Source of the DNA: Cyclaneusma minus
Lineage: Eukaryota; Ascomycota; Leotiomycetes; Marthamycetales; Marthamycetaceae
DNA: 64,000 nucleotides
Direction: 5' to 3'
Assembly: GCA_037179335.1 (NCBI GenBank)
Contig: JAKZHN010000039.1
Location: forward strand, 186,001 to 250,000
Part shown: piece by piece, positions 23,101-34,110 of the stretch
Layout of the letters: every line of letters begins with the position of its first letter
How positions within the stretch are numbered: the stretch's first letter is position 1
Position numbers and translations under genes: made by a program
The notes under the pieces: model-generated
Seen by the model: the letters and a program-made list of their open reading frames with translations, nothing else
Databases searched by the model: none
What the model was told of the DNA's origin: nothing

Positions 23101-24519
23101 GTCCGAAGTCTTCACTCTTTCTCCCCACGGCCGCAACTGGTTTGCCAGAATGCAATCCGCCGCCTCATTCATGACCTACTTCACTAAGCAAGCAGCTGGT
23201 CTCTTCTTCGCCCCTCTCACACAACTCCAATATCCTACGCAGAGCTACATGGGATACATCAACGACACACACAAGACAGAAACGATCAAGGTCGTCGCCA
23301 GCGACGGTGTGAAGACCTACATGCAAATGTGGCAGCCCCCACCCACAGATCTCCCAGTCCACGACCTCTTCATGATCCCCGGAGCCGCCGTCGACCACCA
23401 GATTTTCTCCCTCCAGACTATCCCCCACAACGCCGTCAACTACTTCACTGCAGCTGGCTATCGCGTGTGGGTAATCACACACCGCATCGGCATGACACCC
23501 GCTGCGCAACACAACTGGACAACCTACGACGCCCGTCTCGACATCCGCGCCGCGCTCAAATACATCCGTTCAAAGAACGGTAAGACCCCCGTATACACGA
23601 TCGCCCACTGCATGGGCGCTGTAGCCTTCTCCTCAGGCCTTCTCGATGGCACGATCCCCGCCGATTGGATCAAAGGCATCACCGCGTCCCAAGTATTCAT
23701 GAATCCAGAGTGGTCGACTAGTAATATGATCAAGGTGATGATGCCTCTGCAACTCGACAAAGCGTACAAGACTTTTGCTGGGAACTGGTTCGATATTACG
23801 AGTTCTGCGAATGATAGCCTGGTGCAGCGTGCTATCAACCAGGTGCTGCGTTTCTATCCAGATACACCTGCGGAGATTTGCAATAACTGTGCTTGCCACC
23901 GCGGCACGTTTATTTTTGGCCGGTAAGTTTTCCAATCCCCTTTTATTGCTTTTATTCCGCCTACCCGCCTCCATAGCCCCTCCTCTTTTCACAAGTGATT
24001 TTCACATTCACCCTCGTCATGTCAACTCAAATGCATCTCAAAAAGCATTTCACTAAGATACTAACGCACAACAGAATGTGGAACCACCACAACCTAAACG
24101 AAGCCACTCACCGCCAAATAAACCGCTTCTTCGGCGGCGTCAACATGACGCTCCTCCACCTCCTCATGCAAATGGGCGCCCGCGGCGTCGTGACTTCCAA
24201 CGGGCCCTTGTACACAGACCTCACTACCCCCACCAATATATCTCGCATCCGCAACATCCCCATAATGTTATTCTCGGGCTCCGATAACAAGGTGCTGACG
24301 CCTGAGAGTACGGAAAAGAGCTATGGGATACTGAGAGATCATAGTGGAGGAGGAGGGCCTAGTGAAGGGGGAGGGGAGAGGTATGAGAGACATGTGATCG
24401 AGGGGTATGGGCATTTGGATTGTTGGATGGGCACGAGGGCTTATAGGGATGTTTTTCCGAGGGTGAGGGGGCATGTGGATAAGGTTGTTAGGGGGGATGG
24501 GTATCGGTTTTCTGGGTGA
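20122..24519 (+). CDS. Cholesterol-oxidase-type GMC oxidoreductase fused to an alpha/beta hydrolase (1326 aa)
   Basis: Four exons, 20122-21793, 21924-22498, 22634-23922 and 24075-24519, join in frame with good splice sites. Residues 1-125 are a Ser/Asn/Gly-rich disordered leader. A Rossmann FAD-binding motif follows at about residues 131-145 (CVVVGSGYGGGVAASRMA). FAD contacts continue in GNGLGGTSLLNANVF. The GMC C-terminal active-site blocks are VHPIGGACMS (~616) and NPFATITALAERS (~668), the His/Asn arrangement of cholesterol oxidase-like members. From ~residue 940 a second module follows. It has an alpha/beta-hydrolase oxyanion region (FMIPGAAVDHQIF), a nucleophile elbow IAHCMGAVA (~1073) with Cys where Ser is usual, and a late histidine in GYGHLDCW. 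Such fusions occur in bacteria and fungi. Sterol or other polycyclic alcohol oxidation coupled to ester or thioester cleavage is plausible but unproven. No signal peptide is seen. Intron 1 contains a repeat motif described separately. Confidence 0.9.
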
Positions 24520-25906
24520 TGGCTATTTAGCTGGGCGGTTATTCAGGTAGCTCTGACCTCTGCTGTACACTGCCAGCCTACAATTGAATGAGAAACTTGT
24601 ACATGTACACAGAAGGCGCGAGAAGCCTTGTTCCACCGCCATGTCTGTAACAATTATCCAGATTGACGCAGTTTACCAAATGACTGAAATCCTTCCAGAT
24701 CATCAGAGCTGGACCAATCTACTAAACCTATCCCAAGTCTCCAGAAAAATCCCAGATTATTACTGTTGATCCTGGTCACTGGAGTTGATCCAAATCACAG
24801 GAGTTGTTTCAAATCGCCAGAGTCAACCCAAAGCACTGGAAGCTACCCGAACCACTGGATATTTACCGGACTGTTGAGATTGAGCCAGCGGCCGGATCAT
24901 TCATGACCTTTGGAATCAGAAGATCTGGTCGACACCACTGAGTCAATACCAAATCCAAAGCATCTTGCCTGTGGTCAATTAATCACCAAAAGCCAGGTAT
25001 CCTGTTCACATCAAGAGGCAACACACCCCCCTGCTCCCCTTGCAGCTTTTGGCTCAGGGCTGTGTCGTTTCAAGTTTCTGTTCTTGCAGACTTTGAATAC
25101 GCAGCACTACCGCATGGCAGCTGGACAGGTTGCAAATCAGAATCATCAGATGATCGCAGATGGTTGAGGAAAGTGACGTCTAGATCCATACCATACACAA
25201 GTACACAACCATCACAGACCCAACTTTTTTCTACGATTGTACCGAGCACGAGTCTTCCACTTCACATGTCACGGTGTCATTGACGACGGGATTCACAAAG
25301 TATCACAGTACCAAAAGCCAGGGAGAGTAAGTTTACAGTTTTCAACTTTTTTTTTTGCTTTTTTGGTTTTTGGTTTGCTAACTAACGTACCTCATACACC
25401 GCCTTGAGAAGAGAATTCGAAGAGAGGAGAGAAGCAGCCTATATCCACACAAGACGTCGCCAACATATCCGTAGTCGAGCGTTGAAACCCTATAGCCCAA
25501 TCGGCCCATAGAACCCAACGCCTCAATTTCCCGAAGAACTCGCCGACAATCGCGTAGTGGCCGGAAACCCTATAGCCCAGAAGACCCTAGAATCCTATGC
25601 CACCACTCCTCAAAGAACTCCGAAACACAGAAACTTCTCCGATCCTGAACAATCAAACACAATGGGGTATCTTGAAACAAAGGGTGTCGTGGTGCAGTAG
25701 GGGGTATCATCGAAAGAAGTACAAGTTGGTGAAAGCGCGCCGTCCATGATGTCGTTTGATGGTGGTGGTACGGATCGCGCATGTAGGGACGAAGGAAACG
25801 CAGGGAAGAGGTATATCGAACGCGGTCATACAGTATTCGCCAACAGTTTGGATGAGCCTCCGCAGAGGACTTTTGGTTTTTTAAGTGGGTTTGCGTTGAG
25901 CGGAGC
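24520..25906. other. Convergent intergenic region containing a minisatellite
   Basis: About 1.4 kb between two converging genes. Apart from the 19-bp array at 24700-24889 and a poly-T tract near 25350, no feature is seen. A 159-codon minus-strand ORF just beyond the stop of the next gene has no recognisable domain. Confidence 0.5.
24700..24889. repeat. Degenerate minisatellite, about ten 19-bp units
   Basis: Units start every 19 bp from 24700. The clearest are 24738, 24776, 24795, 24814, 24833 and 24852, with consensus close to tcactggagttgatccaaa. The reverse complement resembles the units of the array at 14091-14249, so both seem to belong to one dispersed repeat family. Confidence 0.75.
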
Positions 25907-28674
25907 TCAGAGGGGGTGACCGAACATCTCGTCCAGAGGCTCATCGTACTGGCGTTGCAACCGAAGATACTCGTCTCCATCGATCCAGCCTTGCCGCTCC
26001 ACGATATCGCGTACATCCTTCGCGAAGCCAGTATCAGGAGGCGGAGCATCGTCTCTCAAGTACGACGCGTCGGATGTCATGAGCAGATCGGCAGCCGTAG
26101 GATCGAGATTGTAGGCATCGTTGAAGTGACTCTGGGAGTCGAATGGGGCCTCGTTATCGAAGCTGGAGATGTATGAGGAACGCTCGTTGGGGTACAGACG
26201 GTCGTAGTCTTCAGGGTAGTCTCTCTTGTGATCCGCTTTGTACTTCTCAAACATCAGGTCGTACTTGTTCTTGACGGGAGCGGGCTCGGGCTGGCGGACA
26301 CTGGGTTGAGGAGCGGCGGTGTTGTTGGCCGTGTTAGGGTTGTTGTTGCCCATGTTCGGACCATAGTTGGCCATGCTGGGATCATTGTTGCCCATGCTGG
26401 TGTCTTCTTGCACAACGGGAGCGGAGCTGTGAACCTCAGGCGTGAAGGTCTGGGAAACGTTGGACTGCAGAGCATTGTTATTGGCCATGCCGTGGTTGTT
26501 ACTGGCCATGCTGCTATTGCTTCCCATGCCGTAGTTGTTATTGGCCATGCCAGGGCTATTGCTAGCCATGCCGTAGTTGTTGGTGGCCATGCTCGGATTA
26601 TTTCTGGCCATGCCGGGGCTACGGCTTGCCACGCTAGAGTAGTGATTTCCCATGCCGTAGTCTTGCTGCACGGCGGGCACAGAGCGGCTAACCGCGGGGG
26701 TGAGGGGCTGGGGCGTGGGAGCCACGGGCATGGGAGCCTGACGCATGGGAGCCACGGGCATGGGAGTCCGGCGCATGGGAGCCTCCGGAATGCGAGGCTG
26801 TTGTCTGTCAGGAGAGATTTGGGATTGGACGCCAGTGTTGTCAGGGCGATAATCGGAAGCTCTCGCTGTTGTGGTTGAGCCGAAGGGGTTATGGCCTGGG
26901 GCGTTGCTGGGAGTTGCAGGCGCTTGGACTGGGGCATAGAATCCAGCATTGGCGGAGCCGTAGCTAGGTGTGCCAGGTGTTCCAGGTGCCTGAACTGAGC
27001 TGCCGGGGTTATTGGTGGGGCCTTGAGGTGCGTCAATCGGGTCGTGAATGGGGGGATAGGTCGGAAAGCCAGCATTGCCTTGAGGTGCGTGAATCGGGCC
27101 GTCAATGGGAGGATAGGTCAGGAAGCCAGCATTGCCGAAGCCGTAGGCGGCAGCACCAGGTCCTTGAACTTGGTAGTCGTAAAGGCCAGGTGCCCTGGGC
27201 TGTACAGCGGTTATGCCAGAGGCTGCTGCGCCGGCAAGATATTGACGGGAGGAATCGAATAAGGGCTGTCTGGTTACCGTGGGTGGGTGACCATGTCCAC
27301 TCGCGGCAGCCGGGTTATCCCAATAATTCCTGCTCGGTCCCGATGGGCGGGTCGGGGTATCTGTAGATGCAGAGGAAGAGGCGTCTGGGTAAGGGCTAGA
27401 CGTTGCGGTACGCTGCGATTTGGTGGCTTTCGCTGACACATTCTGTAGACCCGTTAGCTGGTTCCATCATCATCTGGGGGTTTGATTGGGAATGTGTGGG
27501 GAGCAAGGAGAATTGAGACGAAGACTGCAGCACCAAAGGCTTCTCCTCGAAGCCGCGCGATGGCAGCTTGAGCTGAGCCAGGCGCAGGGGGGCTACTGCT
27601 GAGTTTTGTGGGGTTTCTCACCTTAACGACCTTGTTGGCCGGTCCAATCCTCGTATCAGGAGTGCTGCTGGCCGACGAAGCAGTTGCCTTAGTAGTGGCT
27701 CTGCTGCACTTTGCCGGAGACGCGTTTGTAGTGGAGCTAGCCGCGGTGGCAGAAGTCGAGTCGACCTTGGATGCCGATCGCTTCTGTTTCGTCGCAGATC
27801 TTGCCTTTGAAGCTGGGGCAGGGACAGGAGTCTCGGTCCTTGGAGGCATGCTCGTAGGAGGCACCTCAGGAGGCGCACTTCCAGGAGGCATTGTATCAGA
27901 GTGCAGACCTTGAGCGGGGAGATCTTCTGGGGATGACGGAAGTCCGAAAGACTTTCTGAGTCGAGAAGACCTGCGTCGAGTAGACTGCGTTCCAGAAGAC
28001 TTATTTCCAGAAGACTTGGTTCCAGTAGTCTGAGTAGAAGAAGGGAGAGGGTCTGAGGGGAGAGCGTTGGAGGGGGGAACTTCGGAGGGGGGAACTTCGG
28101 AGGGGGGAACTTCGGTGGGGAGAGCGTCAGTGTGCAGAGTGTCAGAGGGCAAAGTTCCGGAAGACTGAGCTGCAGCGGGAAGAGCTTCAGAAGGCGGCGC
28201 GGCGTTTGTCGAATTGTCCTTCTTCTTGAAAACGATCCTAGTACCGCTTCGGCGTTTCTGACTGGATGTTGCAGATTGTGCGGGAGTGGTCTTCTGGGGC
28301 GCTTGTACTGGAGCGTCTTTGCTGCTGGCGGGGAGTTGAGCAGCCGCTTTGGCTTCTTCGCCGACGAGGTATTCCCTCGCGGTCTCGAGCAACTTGTTCA
28401 CTCCGGGATGGCTGGTGTCGGGAACTTTCTCCTGCGCGGAAAATGCTGCAGCTTCCGCGGCAAGGCGTGCTTCTTCTTCAAGTTCCCTTCTCTTGATGTG
28501 TTGGTTGCTTCGCTTTTGCTTCCGAACCGTCTTTGCTGGTACCGGTGTCGATGGCTCACCACCAGCAACCGGTGTGTTGGATGCTGCGGCAGCCTCCCCA
28601 TCTTTTCGGGTTTGCTTGTTTGCCATCGTGACAAGCTGTTCTTGCGGACGTGGCAGCGGGCGGGAAACGTTCAT
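25907..28674 (-). CDS. Low-complexity repeat protein of unknown function (862 aa)
   Basis: Two exons, 28674-27622 and 27442-25907, join in phase 0 (KVVK|NVSAKATK). The N-terminal half is Lys/Ala/Ser/Pro-rich with basic clusters (KTVRKQKRSNQHIKRRE; RRRSSRLRKSFG) that look like nuclear localisation or nucleic-acid-binding patches. It contains a tandem PPSEV triplet. The second half contains a 19-residue tandem duplication (GNAGFLTYPPIDGPIHAPQ and a near copy), a Pro/Met repeat (RTPMPVAPMRQAPMPVAP) and a long Asn/Met/Gly stretch built on 8-9 residue units such as NNYGMASNS. Only the last ~120 residues look globular (MFEKYKADHKRDYPEDYDRL to the end). No known domain or membrane segment is recognised. 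The first in-frame ATG was used; a second methionine occurs 16 codons later. Confidence 0.75.
26300..26660 (-). repeat. Asn/Met/Gly-coding tandem repeat inside the 862-aa protein gene
   Basis: The minus strand repeatedly encodes variants of N-N-x-G-M-A-S/N-N in 8-9 codon units. On the plus strand this appears as recurring blocks such as ttggccatgccgtagttgtt. Unit lengths keep the reading frame. Confidence 0.7.
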
Positions 28675-29840
28675 GGAGTGGGGAGAAGCCAATGCGGCTG
28701 GGAGATGCGGGTGATGAAAATTGAGTTGCAGTTGGGTTGCGGTTAGGTTGCGTGGGGGTCGGACGCAAGGAAGGTGTGAGGGTGTAGATGTCTGCGGTTT
28801 GTTGACATGCGGGCGAGGATGAGACTCTAAACCGACGCTACGGCGCTAAACGCTGCCGGTGCTAAACATTTTGAATATTTTAGAGCGAGCTTAATGATTG
28901 GACCGCACCTCGCTTACAGCCTTACCGTAAACAACGGCAGAGGGAGAGCCTTCTCAGTTAGTGAGAGACCTTCAGGTGTTCGACAGTCACTTTCTGTCGT
29001 CTTCACTCTTCACAACTTCTATCATCTTCACTACATGTGAAACAGGGTAGACTCTTCATCCTATTTCACACGGTAGGAACTTGGATTGCATCTAGACTTT
29101 GATGCATTATCTGGCCACCAGCATGAAAACATGATTCTAAAGATATGGGCGGTCGGGGAGATAAAGGGGCTTTGAGAGAGAAAACAAGCTGCAAAAGGAT
29201 CTGTTAAGGTTGGAGAACATATGTCAGACGTCTTTGAACGAAAAACAAACACCGAAGATGGGAAGCCACTACATGTAGAGCCTGACAGTCAGAGATAGAG
29301 CTGATACGACCAGTTGGCCAGCCTGAACTAACGACTAACGACCCAAAGAGCATGTTGTCCATGACAGGCCGTTGGAACTAAGAGCATTGTGCCAACAGTA
29401 AACACCAAACAGAATAACTTCAGATACGATCAGGAACAATGAAGATGCTTCGGTCCCAAAGTCGTAGACTATGGACAAACCTGAACGGGTTCGAAGGCCA
29501 GGCAGCCCCTGAGATGAACATAATTGAAATAGTTGAACCCAGGGGTAATTGCACAAAAAGACCTATTCGACAGCAAACACTCCACCAGAACTACTCATGC
29601 AGCTACTCCCTATCCAATTCAAGAACTGGAGAAAGTTGAGATTCGCCCCTTACAGAGTCCACTCGACTCTGCTCTGGAAAATACACGACATGCTCGATAT
29701 GTCTCAGATCCTCGAATCCTCCACTCCCAAATCTACCGAAATCAGAAAACATTGCAAAGGGAAATTCCATGATAGGATTCTCATACTGCGGATATTGAAT
29801 TTTCGAAATCAGAAATTTGTGATTGATTCAGGCTCTAGCT
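28675..29840. other. Intergenic region, no gene seen
   Basis: About 1.2 kb containing the promoter of the repeat-protein gene and the 3' flank of the flavocytochrome gene. ORFs are short and lack features. Confidence 0.5.
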
Positions 29841-31558
29841 TTAGATCCTCGATCTCGGGCGCCACTTCGCATAAGGATGTCCCTCACCATTCGGGATCAA
29901 ATGGTCGACAGCCCCCGAATTCACAAGCCCCGGATGGACCTGCGAAAGATCCGTCACACCACACATCCTCATGGTTGTCTCGAGTTCATCTTTCAAGACT
30001 ATCTCACAGTCAGCAAATCCATCCAACGAATCGAGGACGACACTTTCCCTGGACACACAAGCCCAGTTTCTACTGCAAAAGACAAGCAGCAGAAAGAAAA
30101 CGCACAACCACTTACTCTCAACATATTTCCTCGCCCCCTCCTCCCCATAATTCAACGCATACAACATCCCCCTCCCCACCCCCACACTCCTCGCCCCCAA
30201 GCACAACGCCTTAAAAACATCCGTCCCCCTCATGACCCCTCCATCCACAAAAACCTCACACCTTTCAAAAACCTCCGGAACGCACTTCTGCAACTCCAGC
30301 AGTAACAGCACCGGTGCCGGACTAGTATCCAAACTCCTCCCCCCATGATTACTCAACACAATGCCCTCCACCCCACATTCCATTGCCAACTTCGCATCCA
30401 TCGCCGTCTGTACCCCCTTCAGCACAATCGGCAAACTTGTGTTTCGGCGTAACCACGGTAGGTCGGACCAGGAAAGAGAAGCATCAATATAACTTCCCAT
30501 GATACGCCCCAGCGCACCCCCTTTACTATCATTTTTCGCCCGCGCCCCAGACATCGGCGTACTCAACGACTCATCCGCTTTAACCCTTTCATCCGCCTCT
30601 CTCTTCCCCGGCACAGGCGCATCCACAGTCACAAAGATCGCCTTAATTCCCAACCCTTCAACTTCCTTGAGCAATTTCTCGCTTTTTGCTCGGTTCTTAT
30701 CAACATACAGTTGAAAGAAAATCGGCAAACGCTCGCCACTATTTCTTTTCTCCTTATTCTGGTCTTCGTTATCCTTGTCCCTGGATGCGTAATCAATGTC
30801 TTTCACCGACCCCAAGATTTCGGAAATCGGAAACGAGGCGTTCGTGGAAACGCATTGCGGGATTCCTAGCGTGGCACAGGCGCGTGCGAGGCCTTTTTCG
30901 CCGTCGGGATGCACCATGCTAGCCATGGCAGCAGGGGCGCAGAAGATTGGCACGCTCATATTCTGCCCCAGCATCTTTGTTTCCGTGCTGACATTTTTGA
31001 CATTGGTAAGAATTCGCGGACGCAGGCCGATGTCATTGTAGGCAGAATTGTTGCGGTGCTTCGTGAGGAGATCGGTGGCGGCGGAGGAGTAAAACGCCCA
31101 GGTTTTGGGAGTCAGAGTTTTGGATGCGACTTCGTGGAAGTCGTACGTGGATATCAGGGTTTCTAGAGGAGGTTTTTCATCGGGTTTGAAGGTTGTGGTG
31201 GCTGAAGGGGGCGGTTTGGCCCAGTCGTCGTTTATTGTGGAGGCGTCGAGGGTACCGATGTGTTTCTGGGAGGGCAGAGTTTCTCGGATGAGGCTGGGGG
31301 CGTGGATTGAGGAGTAGGATTGAGTGGCATCGCGGCCGGCGTAGCGGAGGATTACTGGTGGTGTGAGTGATGTGTTGGAAGGGTGGCTGAGGAGGGGGAG
31401 GTGGATGTGGGAAACAGAAAGACAATACTTTCAGCTCCTCCTGGGTGCTCGGGGGCAAAGTCGGTCATATCATAGACTTCATTGTCGACCACTATCCAGA
31501 GATCCTCTTTGACATTGTGTTTTGAGATGTCTTGGACGGAGACGCTTCGAGACATCAT
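29841..31558 (-). CDS. Flavocytochrome b2-type FMN-dependent 2-hydroxyacid (L-lactate) dehydrogenase (508 aa)
   Basis: Three exons: 31558-31429, 31354-30116 and 29998-29841. Residues ~5-80 form a cytochrome b5 domain, with heme ligands expected at the His of DFAPEHPGGAE and at a later His in YSSIHAPS. The FMN barrel follows (SVPIFCAPAAMASMVHPDG, IFFQLYVDKNR, VTVDAPVPGKREADER, DLPWLRRNTSLPIVLKGV). The catalytic histidine lies in IVLSNHGGRSLDTSPAP, and the phosphate-binding region is DGGVMRGTDVFKALCLGARSVG. Family enzymes oxidise L-lactate or related 2-hydroxyacids and pass electrons through heme to cytochrome c. Yeast CYB2 has a long mitochondrial presequence; here the b5 domain begins within ten residues, so intermembrane-space targeting is not evident and a cytosolic paralogue is likely. 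A polar insertion (YASRDKDNEDQNKEKRNSG) interrupts the barrel. The usual LSSCS-like stretch is NASFP here, so substrate range may differ. Confidence 0.92.
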
Positions 31559-32299
31559 GGCAGCTCAGGTACTCGGATCTGGGCAAATAGAAGGGACTTG
31601 CAGGCATGAAAAGGATGATGAGAAAAGGGGAAAGTGTTGTAGACTTGTAAACGACTACAAACAGAGGATAAGAGAGGAGAAATGATACCACCGCAAATTA
31701 AGACTTGAGTTGAATAGCGTTGAGTTAAAAGCGCTGGAATGCACACCGAGTATGCGGTCTTTTCCCCGCAAAGTTGCGAGGACGTCGGGATTTGAGTGTG
31801 GGCGATGGCGATTGGTGGATGTGCTTAGTAAGTGCTTTGTAACATCCGTCAAGGAAAACCTGCCGAAGTCTGTTCGCACGACGACGGTCGAAATGTTCTT
31901 GACTTTGTCGAAATACAAATGGGCAGAAGACTCATGTACCATGCTAGGCAGCTGCATCCACTCACTTTCAATGTTCCAACGAACAATTCCCAGAAGGAAC
32001 TTTCAGCCGTCATCCCCGTGAAAAGGGGCAGTCTGAGCCACAGGATCATCATTATCTGAAGCCCATACACACCACAATGCCAAAAAAGAAGCCTTCCATT
32101 CATGAATCCAGGGCTTAGAAAGACGCCTTGAAAAGCAAAGTCCAGAGCAGCAGCGCGAAGTCGCGACATCCTTCCAGACCTTTCCCACTAATACCATTGT
32201 TCCAACGCCTTCAAAGCCTGACCACTTCCTCACACACCCATCACAGTCCCCTCCAACTCCCTACCCACTTCACCTCACACCCATATTTCTGTTTCCAAA
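31559..32299. other. Intergenic region, no gene seen
   Basis: About 740 bp upstream of the flavocytochrome gene and downstream of a small gene. ORFs overlap on both strands without splice support. No repeats were recognised. Confidence 0.5.
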
Positions 32300-32930
32300 T
32301 CAACGCACACACACAATCTTGCTCACGCGCTCAGACCTATAGTTGCCTGTCCACTCCACAAAGCTCCCCAGTGGTGTAGGTCGTTCATCAACACCAGGCA
32401 CCACCGTACCCGAACCAGATCCCGAACCCGAGCCCGAACCCGTACCCGAACCGGAAGCCATCGTTCTGTTTGTCGCCAGAGCCGCTGGAGCCCTTGGTGC
32501 AGCTGGAGCAGCTGCTGGCACTGCTGGCACGATCCAAGGTGTAGCAGTGGCCATGAAGGCAGCTATGGCATTGGGGTGACTGTGCTGGGGAGTCGGGGGA
32601 GCGGCGCGTTGGGTTTCAGGGCGGTGGCCTCCAGGGCGGGAGGCTGCGGGACGGGAGGCTCCGGCGGTGGTAGGGGGGCGGTTGGGGACAGTCTGTTGGT
32701 GAGTGAATTGTCAGCTGGGGGTGATCTGCATTTTTGAGTTGTTGGAATATCTCTGCACATGGGGTCTATGCCTAGCAAGGCTCCTAGGGATTTGGTGAGA
32801 ATTGCAAGAAGTTGTGGAACCCATAACAAGGGGGACAAGCTCAACTTGGGCTTACGGTCTGGTTAGAGTTGGAGGGCTCGGTGAGCATGTGACGGGTTGC
32901 GGTGAGCTTGAAAGCGTGGTAGATGGACAT
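32300..32930 (-). CDS. Small Pro/Ala/Gly-rich protein (155 aa), unknown function
   Basis: Two exons, 32930-32856 and 32692-32300, join in phase 0 (NSNQT|TVPNR) across a GTAAGC..CAG intron. The protein starts MSIYHAFKLTATRHMLTEPS. A disordered Pro/Arg/His section follows, then an Ala/Pro-rich hydrophobic stretch (WIVPAVPAAAPAAPRAPAAL). Next is a Ser-Gly dipeptide run encoded by a GC-rich microsatellite near 32400-32455. The conserved-looking end contains GSFVEWTGNYRSERVSK. The short N-terminus could be a mitochondrial-type presequence (basic/hydroxylated, few acids), but this is weak. No domain is recognised. Gene status rests on the intron join and an uninterrupted frame. Confidence 0.5.
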
Positions 32931-34110
32931 TGTTGCTTCGTGATGAGTGCGAGACAGCGAATTAGGGGTGTTGATGGAAATGGTCGTGGTTGTTTCGAGA
33001 GAGGGACGCGTCTTCTGGGGATGGGGTGTTTTAAGGCTTGCTTTTTGTAGGCGTGGTGAGGCAGGCAGGTAAGCTTGTATTCCTTTCAGGTTTCTGACCG
33101 TACACAGTGCTGTCAAAGCAGTCAGTCGCCCGCATTGAGAGAGGGTTGAGATCGATAGTTGTGTATTGGAACTGGGAAATGGGATGACCTGCCTAGCCGT
33201 GTTCGTGACCTTGTGTTTGGTAGTAAGGCGAAATGTTGGGAGGACTAGAAGTGAGTATTGATGGTTGATGATTAGAGGCTCTTGATGGGTTCCAAGCAAG
33301 ACTGTCCAGCAGTCTATTGCGAGTATTGGAGATCGCCGAAGTCGGGGAATATTGACGGAATACGTAAGAGTCGGGCGACTTCTGCCTTCCTCCGAGTGAT
33401 GACGGAAGGAACTACCTTGGATGTGCCTTCCCATCTCCTAGGTGCATTGGAAGTTTACTTTCTTTCACATCATAGCCGACTTGGCAGCGGTATGTCGAAA
33501 GTCCAGTTCTCTCTCCAAAGACTCCCTTTCCAAGTCGTTGAGTACATTCCATTTCGTCTCAACAATATCTTCCTCTAAACTTCTGGGCAGGCTAGACTTA
33601 GGGGCGGCCGCTCCCTCTCTTCCCCTAGTACTCGGCATGGAGGGTCCGTTGCTGCGGATTCAGTTTGCGCTGGACTGGTCCCCGTTGTCCATCAAATGGG
33701 TCTGTGTTTTTGGGACCGTGGCAAGCTATCTGTTCCATATCTTGGCCGCGATATGTGATATCAAAGTCACGTGATCAGGTGTGATACTCCTCCCAAGCGG
33801 CGACTTCCCAAGGACTTCCTTAAAACGCTCCACATCCTTGCACCTTCTGAACTTTCTTCCTCTTCCGCCCTTTTCTCCATTCTCCGCCTCCCACACGAAA
33901 CTTCGTACTCTCCATACACTCTCAACAATTTCGTACTCTCTACATCTTCCAAACACCACACCGAACGCTCCACATACTGCGCACCGAAAGCTCCAGTCCA
34001 ATTGGCATCGCGCCCCCGTCCGCAGCCGATTCCCAAGCCATCTGCGCTCGCTGATACTATCAACAACGCTGGTACGCCAGTTGCGCAGCTGCTGCAGACC
34101 CTGAGAATCT
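32931..34110. other. Divergent intergenic region and long 5' leader
   Basis: About 1.2 kb separates the small minus-strand gene from the coiled-coil/SANT-like gene. From ~33840 the plus strand is CT/CA-rich like a fungal leader. It contains a 115-codon ORF (33771-34118) that ends just before the duplicated intron and may be an upstream ORF or chance. Confidence 0.45.

Noticed and set aside
15591..24519. Secondary-metabolite cluster containing the beta-lactamase-like and GMC genes
   Set aside because: No polyketide or peptide synthase, P450, transporter or cluster regulator is present in the interval; proximity alone is insufficient.
26254..27105. 283-codon alternative-frame ORF within the repeat-protein gene
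   Set aside because: Repetitive coding DNA keeps a second frame open (Ala/Trp/Pro-rich product). The chosen frame has the splice join and the ordered C-terminus.
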